A stretch of DNA of 64,000 nucleotides from Sediminicola sp040566555. GTDB lineage: Bacteria > Bacteroidota > Bacteroidia > Flavobacteriales > Flavobacteriaceae. The position numbers were made by a program, and so were the translations under genes. The notes under the pieces are model-generated. The model did not search any database. It worked only from the letters and a program-made list of their open reading frames with translations, and was not told the origin of the DNA. Where the stretch lies: assembly GCF_040566555.1 (NCBI RefSeq), contig NZ_JBEWYP010000001.1:1-64000 (forward strand), written 5' to 3'. This document shows, piece after piece, positions 52,738-61,586 of this stretch; position 1 is the first letter of the stretch; each line of letters starts with the position of its first letter.

Positions 52738-53253
52738 ATGTTCAACAAAATTTTCAAACTTATCATCGCCGGATTAATCATTGCTTATGCCATCTTTCAA
52801 TTTATAGAAGGAAATATTGGCAATGGAATCTTTTTAATATTACTATCCACTATTTTCATATTTCTTTATTTCAGAAATGAAATGATACTACTTGCTTTTC
52901 TAAGAATGCGTAAGCAAGATATGGCAGGTACCCAAAAATGGCTGGACAAGATAAAAGACCCTGAAGCGGCCCTTACCACTAAACAACAAGGATACTACAA
53001 CTACTTACACGGCATCCTTTTTTCACAGACCAACTTGACCCAAGCTGAGAAGTATTTCAAAAAGGCTTTAAAATTGGGATTAACCATGGATTATGATGTT
53101 GCCATGGCAAAACTAAGCCTTGCGGGTATAGCTATGCAAAAACGTCGTAAAAGGGAGGCTACCATGCTATTGAACGAAGCAAAAAAATTGGACAAACAGA
53201 ATATGTTGACAGATCAGATAAAAATGATGCAACAGCAAATGAAGAAGATTTAG
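52738..53253 (+). CDS. TPR-containing membrane protein
   Basis: A 171-residue protein with two N-terminal membrane segments (about 5-22 and 28-48), then a soluble helical region. Two tetratricopeptide-like repeats are visible: about 82-115 (YYNYLHGILFSQTNLTQAEKYFKKALK) and 119-152. The start is 3 bp after the DUF6263 stop, so the genes are translationally coupled. Partner-binding scaffold is a family-level guess; function unknown. 4-bp overlap with the convergent cls. Confidence 0.82.
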   Translation: MFNKIFKLIIAGLIIAYAIFQFIEGNIGNGIFLILLSTIFIFLYFRNEMILLAFLRMRKQDMAGTQKWLDKIKDPEAALTTKQQGYYNYLHGILFSQTNLTQAEKYFKKALKLGLTMDYDVAMAKLSLAGIAMQKRRKREATMLLNEAKKLDKQNMLTDQIKMMQQQMKKI

Positions 53254-54710
53254 AGCAATGGGGCCCACAGCCTATTAAAAGACTCCTTGAGTTTCTTGCT
53301 AAGGGGTCTGTTTTTCCATCGTTCCACATCTATAATTTCGCAGTCCTTTAAATCCTCTATGAATATCTTTTTCATTTTAGATGATATTTTGGCGTCGTAA
53401 AGCATTGCATTTATCTCAAAATTGATGGAAAAGCTTCTATAATCAAGATTGGCGGTACCTATGCTGCTAATGTTGTCGTCAATAACAATTGTTTTGGCAT
53501 GAACAAAACCCTTGGTATAGCGGTATACCTCAATCCCTGAGTCCAAAAATTGCTCTATGTATGAATCGGTGGCATATTTTGCCGCCCATGAATCAGAATC
53601 TTTGGGAATGATAAATTTCACCTCCACTCCACTTCTGGAAGCCGTGGTCAGTGCAGCCAATATTTCGGCATTTGGGATCAAATAAGGGGAGGTGACATAA
53701 ATATAGTCATTGGCAGAATTGATGGCCGAAAACAATGCTTCCATGATACTGGCCCAATCCGTGTCCGGACCACTGGATACGATCTGTACAGCGGTAGTGC
53801 TCTTTGCTTCTTTTAGTGGTTTTGGGATCAATTTTTTAATATCAAGCTTCGAATCGGAGACAAAATCCCAATTTAAAAGAAATGTGGATTGTAGTGAGCC
53901 AACAGCGTCTCCCTCTAGCCTTAGATGAGTATCTCGCCAAAAAAACTTGTTTTTGAAGCTGTTGTCATATTTTTTCTCGAGGTTAATTCCGCCTACATAA
54001 CCCACCTTACCGTCTACAACCACTATTTTTCTATGATCGCGATAATTAAATTTACTGGTGAACCTAGTGAATATTACGGGCATAAAAGCATGGTGTTCCA
54101 CCCCACTCTCTGTTAATCTACGCTTAATTTTGGATGATATACTACTGCCCACATCATCATAGATAAGTCGGATCTCCACCCCTTCTTTAGCCTTTTCACA
54201 AAGAACATCTAAGATTTGCTTTCCGAGTTCATCGTCCACTATGATGAAATATTCCATATGGATATGGGATTCGGCAGCCTTTAGGTCTTTTAAAAGAATT
54301 TTAAATTTTTGTTCACCATTGATCAATATGTCGGCCTTGTTGTTAAAGGTGACCACTGCTTTCTCATTATTTTGGAGAAGCTTATAAATTTTAAAAACCC
54401 CTTCTCCGAACTCCTCCTCGAATTCCTTATTTTCTTTATGGGTGAATTCAAAAGACTCCCTCCATTCCTTAAGTTTAGCGCTGTCGATTACCGATTTCTT
54501 TTCGAAAATCTTATGTTTCCTATAATCTTGTCCAAAAAAATAATAGACCAATAACCCAAGAAAAGGCAAGGCCGCCAAGGCAAACAAATAAGAAAGGGTT
54601 CTTATAGGATGGCTATTCTTTAAAACAATAAATATTGAAAAAAAAATGACCAATATATAATTGATTCCCAATAAAATTTGCCAGAGATTTTCTTTTATAT
54701 AAGCATACAT
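53250..54710 (-). CDS. cls: cardiolipin synthase (phospholipase D family)
   Basis: A 486-residue enzyme with two N-terminal membrane segments (about 10-32 and 40-60) and two PLD domains. Each has an HxK active site: NYRDHRKIVVVDGKVGYVGG and VHAKTIVIDDNISSIGTANLD. It joins two phosphatidylglycerols to cardiolipin plus glycerol in the inner membrane. It overlaps mltD by 1 bp (TAATG) and the convergent TPR gene by 4 bp, so cls follows mltD in one operon. Confidence 0.95.
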   Translation of the reverse strand: MYAYIKENLWQILLGINYILVIFFSIFIVLKNSHPIRTLSYLFALAALPFLGLLVYYFFGQDYRKHKIFEKKSVIDSAKLKEWRESFEFTHKENKEFEEEFGEGVFKIYKLLQNNEKAVVTFNNKADILINGEQKFKILLKDLKAAESHIHMEYFIIVDDELGKQILDVLCEKAKEGVEIRLIYDDVGSSISSKIKRRLTESGVEHHAFMPVIFTRFTSKFNYRDHRKIVVVDGKVGYVGGINLEKKYDNSFKNKFFWRDTHLRLEGDAVGSLQSTFLLNWDFVSDSKLDIKKLIPKPLKEAKSTTAVQIVSSGPDTDWASIMEALFSAINSANDYIYVTSPYLIPNAEILAALTTASRSGVEVKFIIPKDSDSWAAKYATDSYIEQFLDSGIEVYRYTKGFVHAKTIVIDDNISSIGTANLDYRSFSINFEINAMLYDAKISSKMKKIFIEDLKDCEIIDVERWKNRPLSKKLKESFNRLWAPLL

Positions 54711-55669
54711 TATTTAGAAACCTTATAATAACCTTTGTTAGGAATTTCTATTACGTATTTCTTTTTGGTACCATTGTTTAAATGGGCCTCTCTCAACCAT
54801 GGGTTGTGTCTCTTAAGAATTTTATAATTGATTTCGTAGTCTTGTGCAAAATCAGCGAAATTGGCAATAGGAGTGTCAACTTCAACATTAAAGGTCGGCA
54901 CCGAAGTATACAAATCTTCCTTCCCTATTTCGAAGCCATATTTTTCAGGATTGGACAATATCTCCTTAATTGCCAAAATTCTAAATACATATCGGCCAGT
55001 TTCTTCCCCTAATAAAAGATCATAGTAGGCATCTACTTTTTGTACCCCTTGATATTTTTTAATACCGTAAGGTCCCGCATTATAAGAAGCGGCAGCAAGA
55101 GTCCAACTTCCAAATTTCGCTTTCGAACTTTTCAAATATCTACAAGCCACTTCGGTTGATTTTTCTAAATGATAACGCTCATCCACATTTTCATTGATCT
55201 CCAATCCAAAATCCTTTCCCGTACCCTTCATTATTTGCCAAAATCCAGTTGCCCCTGCAGGCGAGATCAAATTTTGCAATCCGCTTTCTGCGACTGCCAA
55301 ATATTTAAAATCATCAGGAATCCCGTTTTTCTTTAAAATTGGTTCAATAATGGGGAAGTATTTATTAGCCCTTTTCATGAGCAATAGGGCATTGGATTGC
55401 CAATATGTGTTTACCAAGAATTCCCTATCTATACGCTCCATTACCTCCGGATCATCCACAGGAACGCTTTCACCGGCAAAATTTAAGTCCGCTGGAATAT
55501 CAATGGCCCTAACTTTATATTTATAAGAATTGGTCACTTCGCCCTCGTTGGACGCCTGGTCATTTGAATCATTTGAGGAACTGCCCATTGTGTTCTGGAC
55601 CGCAAATATCAAGCTGCTTATAACACAAAGCATTCCAACCAACATCAATCCATTTTTAAGTATTTTCAT
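54710..55669 (-). CDS. MltD-like lytic transglycosylase
   Basis: A 319-residue exported lytic transglycosylase that cleaves peptidoglycan with 1,6-anhydro end formation. Signal or anchor segment about 5-25; SLT domain with catalytic E128 in AVAESGLQN, then GATGFWQIMKGTG and ASYNAGPYGI. The C-terminal about 60 residues (NFADFAQDYEINYKILKRHNPWL) look like one LysM-type peptidoglycan-binding module. The stop codon shares a base with the cls start. An alpha/beta hydrolase gene lies 39 bp upstream in the same direction. Confidence 0.92.
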   Translation of the reverse strand: MKILKNGLMLVGMLCVISSLIFAVQNTMGSSSNDSNDQASNEGEVTNSYKYKVRAIDIPADLNFAGESVPVDDPEVMERIDREFLVNTYWQSNALLLMKRANKYFPIIEPILKKNGIPDDFKYLAVAESGLQNLISPAGATGFWQIMKGTGKDFGLEINENVDERYHLEKSTEVACRYLKSSKAKFGSWTLAAASYNAGPYGIKKYQGVQKVDAYYDLLLGEETGRYVFRILAIKEILSNPEKYGFEIGKEDLYTSVPTFNVEVDTPIANFADFAQDYEINYKILKRHNPWLREAHLNNGTKKKYVIEIPNKGYYKVSK

Positions 55670-55707
55670 AATCCTTCTCTTAGTGTTTGTATAATATATT
55701 AAAGGTA

Positions 55708-56373
55708 TTAAATAGAACGTGGATTTTCTAAAATAATTTTAGGCAAGTGCTCATTAAACCACCTAAATCTATGAATGATCATGGTATGCGTTCCATTTTT
55801 TATTGGAATGCAGTCATTTATGTGAGAAATAGGGAATACATTGTCCTTTTCTCCGTGAATATGCACCACATTTGGGGGACATTCATTTTGCTTCCAATTT
55901 ACGATTTGATCAATGGACCAATCTATGTAGTACTTGTCCCTAACGGAGAGATACTGCTCATATAATTCCAATCTTTTGGTCACGGTTTCCCCAAAGGCAT
56001 ATTTCGCCAATAATTCAACATTGTTCACCAATCCTGTAGGCAACAACTTATGTATTCCGGTGTATTTGGCAAATACCATCCGTTTTGGAAGTTCCGAGGT
56101 GAGTTTAACACTGGATATCACAATCACTTTTCTAACCGAAATATGTTTCGCCATCTCCTGCACCAACATACCTCCAAATGAAACGCCAACCAAAACAACA
56201 TCATTATGCTCTACCTTAGAACACATTGCCAAGGCGTATTCCGATAGACTCATGCCCTTATCCGGAACAAACCAGTCCAATACATGTTGTTCAAAAGTAT
56301 CGGAAGGCAAATTGATCTGATTGAAAATGGAAGAATTAGCTGCCATCCCTGGCATAAAATATACATGGATCAT
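55708..56373 (-). CDS. alpha/beta hydrolase
   Basis: A 221-residue alpha/beta-hydrolase: HVYFMPGMAANSSIF oxyanion loop, nucleophile S65 in VGVSFGGML, and a late His (probably in NGTHTMIIH) as base. There is no lid insertion and no signal peptide. The substrate is unknown. It lies upstream of mltD-cls in the same direction, 39 bp away, possibly cotranscribed. Confidence 0.88.
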   Translation of the reverse strand: MIHVYFMPGMAANSSIFNQINLPSDTFEQHVLDWFVPDKGMSLSEYALAMCSKVEHNDVVLVGVSFGGMLVQEMAKHISVRKVIVISSVKLTSELPKRMVFAKYTGIHKLLPTGLVNNVELLAKYAFGETVTKRLELYEQYLSVRDKYYIDWSIDQIVNWKQNECPPNVVHIHGEKDNVFPISHINDCIPIKNGTHTMIIHRFRWFNEHLPKIILENPRSI

Positions 56374-56548
56374 AGGTCGTGGCTTATCCTTGCTTGTGAA
56401 TAATAAGCTAGGAATTTAGCTAAAATTTTCGTAATTTTGTTGCCGCAATAATAATTTTTCATTCCGAATATTGATTTTAACACAATTAATTTGAAGCGAT
56501 TTTGAGAACTTCGCAATTACATTCTTACGCAATTAAATATCACACTAT

Positions 56549-56842
56549 ATGAATGAAGTATTAATTAAGGACAATAGCTTCTTGCGCCAATTTGAAACTA
56601 CAGTTGACGGTAAATTAGCTAAAATTGAGTATTCTTCACAAGAGCGTAAAGTTTTTTTGACAAAATTAGTAATCCCAGAGGAGATTACGAAAGAGGGTTT
56701 TAAGGAAGATTTTATTAAAGCTGTTTTGAACAACATCCAAGAGAATAACTTAAGGGTGGTCCCCACAAGTCCGGAAATCGCAGGATTTTTAAGAAAAAAC
56801 AGGCAGTATAAAGAAATGCTACCCGTTGGAATTCGGATTTAA
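56549..56842 (+). CDS. small GNAT-like protein (YjdJ/PF14542 type)
   Basis: A 97-residue minimal GNAT-fold protein. VDGKLAKIEYSSQERKVFLTKLVIPEE and the C-terminal RVVPTSPEIAGFLRKN match the short Gcn5-related family whose function is unclear. The usual RxxGxA/G pyrophosphate loop of full GNATs is not present, so acetyl-CoA binding is not certain. A TAATTTTG -7-like box lies at 56431-56438, about 110 bp upstream. Followed by a strong terminator shared with mtaB. Confidence 0.8.
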   Translation: MNEVLIKDNSFLRQFETTVDGKLAKIEYSSQERKVFLTKLVIPEEITKEGFKEDFIKAVLNNIQENNLRVVPTSPEIAGFLRKNRQYKEMLPVGIRI

Positions 56843-56849
56843 AAAATTC

Positions 56850-56880
56850 AAAAGCCTCTCAGATGAGAGGCTTTTTTTTA
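56850..56880. terminator. bidirectional terminator between the GNAT gene and mtaB
   Basis: An 11-bp stem AAAAGCCTCTC with GAGAGGCTTTT, AGAT loop, then a T-run. It overlaps the mtaB stop region. Confidence 0.88.
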
Positions 56881-58206
56881 TATACTTACTTCCGATGCTA
56901 CAAACTCAAAACGAACCATCCCCTCTTCATCAATTTCAGTAAGGCGTATATCGCACAGGGTATTCACCAATGCTGGATCCCAAGGTGTTCTTACTTTTAC
57001 ATAGTTCTCTGTGAACCCATGTATATATCCTTCCTTGTTCTCCCCTTCGAACAATACAGTTCTATGGGTCCCAATCTGACTCTCATAAAAAGCGCGTCTC
57101 TTTTTAACGGATAGGCCCCTTAGCATTTTACTGCGTTTGTTGCGAACATTTTTAGGAACCACTCCCTCCATTTCCGCAGCAACGGTATTATCCCTTTCAG
57201 AATATGTGAACACGTGCAGGTAAGAAATGTCCAATTCATTTAAAAAATGATAGGTTTCCAAAAAGTGCTCATTTGTCTCTCCAGGAAACCCTACAATAAC
57301 GTCAACCCCAATACATGCATCGGGCATTGTTCTTCTTATTTGGGCGACACGATCTATGTAAAGATTGGTGAGATATCTTCTTCTCATCAATTTCAAGATG
57401 GCATCACTTCCACTTTGCAATGGAATATGAAAATGGGGAACAAAAGTGTTGCTCTTGGAAACGAAATCTATAGTTTCATTTTTGAGCAAATTTGGCTCAA
57501 TGGATGAAATCCGTAGCCTATGGATCCCCTCTACGGTATCCAGGGCTTTTACGAGATCCAAAAATGTATGCTCATGTTTTTTGTTTCCAAATTCACCCTT
57601 TCCATAATCCCCTATATTAACTCCTGTTAGGACAATTTCCTTAATACCTTGGGCGGAAATTTCTGCTGCATTATCCAATACATTTTGCAGAGTATCACTT
57701 CTTGAAATACCCCGTGCCAAAGGGATGGTGCAATAGGTACATTTATAATCACAGCCGTCTTGCACCTTTAAAAATGCCCTGGTCCTATCGCCAATGGCAT
57801 AACTCCCTACATAGAAATCCGCATCCTCTATTTCACAAGAATGTATTTCTCCAAAATCATTTTTAGAAAGGTCGTTGATATAATCTGTAATCTTGAATTT
57901 TTCGGTAGCCCCTAAGACCAGATCTACACCATCTACAGCAGCAAGCTGTTCTGGTTTCAATTGTGCATAGCAACCAATAGCTGCTACAAAGGCATCAGGA
58001 TTTACCTTCTGGGCCTGTTTTACAATATTCTTGAACCGTTTGTCAGCATTTTCTGTTACCGAACATGTATTGATCACATACATATCGGCCATTTCAGAAA
58101 AGTCTACGCGCTGGAATCCCTCATCTTCAAAACCTCTGGCAATGGTTGATGTCTCTGAAAAGTTAAGTTTACAACCCAACGTATAAAATGCTACTTTCTT
58201 TTTCAT
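56878..58206 (-). CDS. mtaB: tRNA t6A37 C2-methylthiotransferase MtaB
   Basis: A 442-residue radical-SAM methylthiotransferase that converts t6A37 to ms2t6A in tRNAs reading ANN codons. N-terminal MTTase domain with cysteines (TLGCKLNFSE, NTCSVTENADKR, IGCYAQ), the radical-SAM cluster CDYKCTYC (CxxxCxxC), and a C-terminal TRAM domain (HRTVLFEGENKEGYIHGFTENYVKV). The alternative MiaB subfamily is less likely because of the KRKV-type N-terminus, but is not excluded. Monocistronic. Confidence 0.94.
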   Translation of the reverse strand: MKKKVAFYTLGCKLNFSETSTIARGFEDEGFQRVDFSEMADMYVINTCSVTENADKRFKNIVKQAQKVNPDAFVAAIGCYAQLKPEQLAAVDGVDLVLGATEKFKITDYINDLSKNDFGEIHSCEIEDADFYVGSYAIGDRTRAFLKVQDGCDYKCTYCTIPLARGISRSDTLQNVLDNAAEISAQGIKEIVLTGVNIGDYGKGEFGNKKHEHTFLDLVKALDTVEGIHRLRISSIEPNLLKNETIDFVSKSNTFVPHFHIPLQSGSDAILKLMRRRYLTNLYIDRVAQIRRTMPDACIGVDVIVGFPGETNEHFLETYHFLNELDISYLHVFTYSERDNTVAAEMEGVVPKNVRNKRSKMLRGLSVKKRRAFYESQIGTHRTVLFEGENKEGYIHGFTENYVKVRTPWDPALVNTLCDIRLTEIDEEGMVRFEFVASEVSI

Positions 58207-58345
58207 GGTCCAATTCTTATAATCTCCCCAAAATTCATATTAAATTACCCTAACAAGAGGTTAGAACTTTTAGGCATGCAAATATACCAACAAATGTCTG
58301 TTTTGTAAAACAGCAATTCCTTAACTAGATGAGCGTATTAGTTTC

Positions 58346-59521
58346 TTAATCCTTACGCCATTTCTTTGTTTCCTCAAAAACATGATTTAAAATATTGGCC
58401 TCTATTTCATCGAATTCAACTCCCCTTCTTTCCATCATTATTCTGGCGGTCTCAAAAGCTTTTTTGGGCAGATAGGTCGTAAAACCAGAAGCACCGCCCC
58501 AACTGTAACTAGGGACAAAATTTCTCGGAAATCCTGATCCAAAAATATTTGCACTTACCCCGATCACAGTTCCGGTATTAAACATGGTATTGATACCGCA
58601 CTTACTGTGGTCTCCCATCATTAAACCGCAAAATTGAAGTCCAGTTTTTGCAAATCCCTCTGTCTCATAACTCCACAAGCGTACGGGCTCATAATTATTT
58701 TTCAAATTGGAATTATTGGAGTCAGCCCCTATATTGCACCATTCTCCCAAAACAGCATTTCCGAGAAACCCGTCATGACCCTTATTGGAATAGGAAAAAA
58801 GAACAGAATTGTTCACCTCTCCTCCAATGCGACAATGCGGCCCGGCGGTAGTAGGACCATATATCTTGGCACCCATTTTAACAACTGCATGTTCTCCAAG
58901 GGCAAAACCACCCCTTATGATACAGCCTTCCATGACTTCAGCATCCTTCCCGATATAGATTGGTCCATCATTGGCATTAAGTATGCTGCACTCTACCTTG
59001 GCACCTTCTTCCAAGAATATGTTCTTTGGATTAAAAACAGTGTTCGTTTTGGAGATGGGAGCACTTTTTCTGCCTTCGGTCAATATTTTGAAATCGGCTT
59101 CCATAGCCTTTCCATTTTTGGAAAATATATCCCAGGTATTTTCTATTCTCAAAATGTCACCTTCATATTCAATTGCTTTGTATTTAGAAAAATCAGGATC
59201 TTCCTGTGTTTCCAGAGAATAAAAGGCGATTATTTCCTCCTTTTGGAAGATAGCCTCGTTAGGCTTTAGCTTTTTCACCAATTCCACCAAGGCATCATTG
59301 GGCAAAAAGGACGCGTTAATTAATATATTTTCTTCAAGTTCCACCATGGGATACTTTTCGGACAGGTACTCTTCGGTAATTGTTGTGGTGGTGAATCCCA
59401 AAAATTTTTCCCATTTTTCCCTTACGGTCAAAATCCCGATCCTAATTTCTGCTACTGGCCTTGTAAAGGTAAACGGCAACAAGGCATTTCGTACCGTACC
59501 GTCGAAAAGAATATAATTCAT
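58346..59521 (-). CDS. GlmU-like putative sugar nucleotidyltransferase
   Basis: A 391-residue protein with an N-terminal degenerate nucleotidyltransferase-like part (MNYILFDGTVRNALLPFTFTRPVAEIRIGI) and a C-terminal left-handed beta-helix (hexapeptide-like repeats, e.g. GPIYIGKDAEVMEGCIIRGG, CNIGADSNNSN). Bacteroidetes annotate it as GlmU family, but it lacks the clear LAAGxGTRM site of true GlmU, so it may be acyl- or nucleotidyl-transferase. It begins about 20 bp after the rpmE terminator hairpin on the same strand. Confidence 0.82.
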   Translation of the reverse strand: MNYILFDGTVRNALLPFTFTRPVAEIRIGILTVREKWEKFLGFTTTTITEEYLSEKYPMVELEENILINASFLPNDALVELVKKLKPNEAIFQKEEIIAFYSLETQEDPDFSKYKAIEYEGDILRIENTWDIFSKNGKAMEADFKILTEGRKSAPISKTNTVFNPKNIFLEEGAKVECSILNANDGPIYIGKDAEVMEGCIIRGGFALGEHAVVKMGAKIYGPTTAGPHCRIGGEVNNSVLFSYSNKGHDGFLGNAVLGEWCNIGADSNNSNLKNNYEPVRLWSYETEGFAKTGLQFCGLMMGDHSKCGINTMFNTGTVIGVSANIFGSGFPRNFVPSYSWGGASGFTTYLPKKAFETARIMMERRGVEFDEIEANILNHVFEETKKWRKD

Positions 59522-59541
59522 GGTTTATTTTTTTGTAAAAA

Positions 59542-59580
59542 TAAAAAAAGTCACGCCTCGATGAACATCGGGGCGTGACT
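59542..59580 (-). terminator. rpmE2 terminator
   Basis: A 14-bp stem, AGTCACGCCTCGAT with ATCGGGGCGTGACT (one G-T pair), GAAC loop, and an A-run that reads as a U-tract on the minus strand. It sits 22 bp after rpmE2 and just before the GlmU-like start. Confidence 0.85.
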
Positions 59581-59602
59581 ATATAAATTGTAATGCAAAA
59601 AT

Positions 59603-59857
59603 TTACTCTTTGCTGAACTTCTTGTATTTGTTTTTAAACTTGTCAATTCGACCAGCAGTATCCACCAATTTTGCCTTTCCGGTATAAAATGGGTGCGATG
59701 TTCTTGAAATTTCCATTTTCACAACTGGATATTCAACACCATCAACTTCCAAAGTTTCTTTGGTCTCTGCTGTAGATTTAGTAAGAAACACATCTTCGTT
59801 AGACATATCCTTAAAAGCTACTAATCTATAATTCTCTGGGTGTATTCCTTTCTTCAT
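59603..59857 (-). CDS. rpmE2: 50S ribosomal protein L31 type B
   Basis: An 84-residue L31. KKGIHPENYRLVAFKDMSNEDVFLTKSTAETKETLEVDGVEYP and SRTSHPFYTGKAKLVDTAGRIDKF are typical. It lacks the CxxC zinc cysteines, so it is the zinc-independent type B form, which in many bacteria replaces the zinc form when zinc is scarce. No second L31 copy is in the window. Monocistronic. Confidence 0.96.
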   Translation of the reverse strand: MKKGIHPENYRLVAFKDMSNEDVFLTKSTAETKETLEVDGVEYPVVKMEISRTSHPFYTGKAKLVDTAGRIDKFKNKYKKFSKE

Positions 59858-60024
59858 GGTAAAAAAACTTAGATACTCTCAATTTTTAGAGCTGCAAATT
59901 TAAGGATTTTTCCGAAAACAACAATTTAAATCGAAAAAAAAATCAAAATAAAAAAACAATTAATATTTGTAACAAAAATAGATGATTTACTACTTATAGC
60001 AAACAACCATAAAACTTTATAAAA

Positions 60025-60546
60025 ATGGAAAATAACAAACCGACCACAGGTAAATTTGCTTTGAATTACGGAGCCTTATTAGGAGGTATTAGTGTAGTCT
60101 TCATTTTAATGCTTTATTCCATGGATATGCATTACCAAGGTGGTGGCATGGTCATTGGGGTTACCGTTGTTCTCTCCCTGGCCGTGGTAATACTTGGTAT
60201 GATACAGTTTAAAAAGGCAAACAATGGCTTTATGTCCTTCGGTCAAGGGCTAAAAGTTGGTGTCGGCATTAGCTTGGTCGCAGGAGTTATAGGGATCATT
60301 ATGAATCAGATAATGCAAGGGGTCATAGATCCAGAAATGATGGATAAGGCCATTGAATTCCAAAAGGGCACCATGATGGAGGCCGGAATGACCAGTGATC
60401 AGATCGATGCCCAACTTAAAATGGGCGAATCATTCAGAACCCCCATGATGCAAATCATGTTCGGATTATTGTTCAGTATAGTATTTGGATTTATATATTC
60501 ATTAATTCCCGCATTAATTCTAAAAAAGACAGAAACTAATCAGTAA
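60025..60546 (+). CDS. DUF4199 membrane protein
   Basis: A 173-residue membrane protein with four hydrophobic segments (about 14-30, 42-62, 73-95, 144-165) and charged loops. The opening ALNYGALLGGISVVFILMLYSMDM is typical of DUF4199. It begins a rightward run DUF4199, GT2, phosphomutase, ABC exporter that is common in flavobacteria. Gap to the glycosyltransferase is 34 bp. Function unknown. Confidence 0.85.
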   Translation: MENNKPTTGKFALNYGALLGGISVVFILMLYSMDMHYQGGGMVIGVTVVLSLAVVILGMIQFKKANNGFMSFGQGLKVGVGISLVAGVIGIIMNQIMQGVIDPEMMDKAIEFQKGTMMEAGMTSDQIDAQLKMGESFRTPMMQIMFGLLFSIVFGFIYSLIPALILKKTETNQ

Positions 60547-60580
60547 TTTGTACTTTTGAAATTATTCTCAGCGGTACCAA

Positions 60581-61537
60581 ATGAATATAAGCATAGTAAT
60601 TCCCTTACTTAACGAAGAAGAATCACTAAAAGAACTACATGATTGGATTGTGCAAGTGATGCAATCCAATCATTTTTTATATGAAATTCTCTTTATAGAT
60701 GATGGAAGCACCGATACTTCCTGGAATATCATCTCGGAACTTTCCCAAAAAAACCCTAGTGTAAAAGGGATTCGTTTTTTAAAAAACTTTGGTAAATCGC
60801 AAGCCTTACACGCTGGTTTTAAAGCTGCAAAAGGTGATGTGATCATTACCATGGATGCCGATTTACAGGATAATCCAGAAGAAATCAGCGAATTATACAA
60901 ACTCATCAAGGAGGAGAATTACGATCTGGTCTCGGGATGGAAAAAAAAGAGATATGATTCCATTCTCTCCAAAAACATGCCATCCAAGTTGTTTAATTGG
61001 GCAGCCAGAAGAACTTCTGGGGTAAAACTCCACGATTTCAATTGTGGCCTGAAGGCCTACAAGAAGGAGGTGGTAAAAAATATTGAGGTTTCCGGTGAAA
61101 TGCACCGCTACATTCCAGTTTTGGCCAAAAGTGCTGGATTTTCCAAGATTGGGGAAAAAGTAGTGCAGCACCAAGCCAGAAAATACGGAAAAACAAAATT
61201 TGGCATGGAACGATTCATCAACGGATTTCTGGATTTAATCACCATATGGTTTGTATCAAAATTTGGAAAGCGCCCTATGCACCTTTTTGGAGCCCTCGGA
61301 GTGATGATGTTCATCATTGGCCTTGGTTTTGCAACCTACCTTGGGATTGACAAACTTTTTATTCACCCAACAGGGCGATTGATTACCGAACGCCCACAGT
61401 TTTTCATCGCTTTGACCGCTATGATCATAGGTACCCAGTTATTTTTAGCTGGTTTCCTGGGTGAAATAATGGTACGGACCCGAAAGAACGAAACCCGTTA
61501 TACCATCTTAGAAGAATTGAACCTTACCAAAGATTAA
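60581..61537 (+). CDS. GT2 polyprenyl-phosphate glycosyltransferase (DPM1/GtrB-like)
   Basis: A 318-residue glycosyltransferase. Catalytic GT2 domain about 1-225: SIVIPLLNEEESL, FIDDGSTDTSW, MDADLQDNPEE (the DxD-like metal site) and LKAYKKEVVKNIEV. Two C-terminal membrane helices (about 238-258 and 274-298) put it in the GtrB/DPM1 group, which transfers a sugar from NDP or GDP to a lipid phosphate. The sugar is unknown. It sits between DUF4199 and the phosphohexomutase, which suggests shared use of a sugar-phosphate donor. Confidence 0.92.
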   Translation: MNISIVIPLLNEEESLKELHDWIVQVMQSNHFLYEILFIDDGSTDTSWNIISELSQKNPSVKGIRFLKNFGKSQALHAGFKAAKGDVIITMDADLQDNPEEISELYKLIKEENYDLVSGWKKKRYDSILSKNMPSKLFNWAARRTSGVKLHDFNCGLKAYKKEVVKNIEVSGEMHRYIPVLAKSAGFSKIGEKVVQHQARKYGKTKFGMERFINGFLDLITIWFVSKFGKRPMHLFGALGVMMFIIGLGFATYLGIDKLFIHPTGRLITERPQFFIALTAMIIGTQLFLAGFLGEIMVRTRKNETRYTILEELNLTKD

Positions 61538-61586
61538 AGCAATATTCTTTGTAATTTTAAATACACCTTAAAACAGTAATAAACAC

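Noticed and set aside
58634..59269. 211-residue plus-strand open frame inside the GlmU-like gene
   Set aside because: Antisense shadow of a clearly conserved coding sequence with no recognisable motifs.
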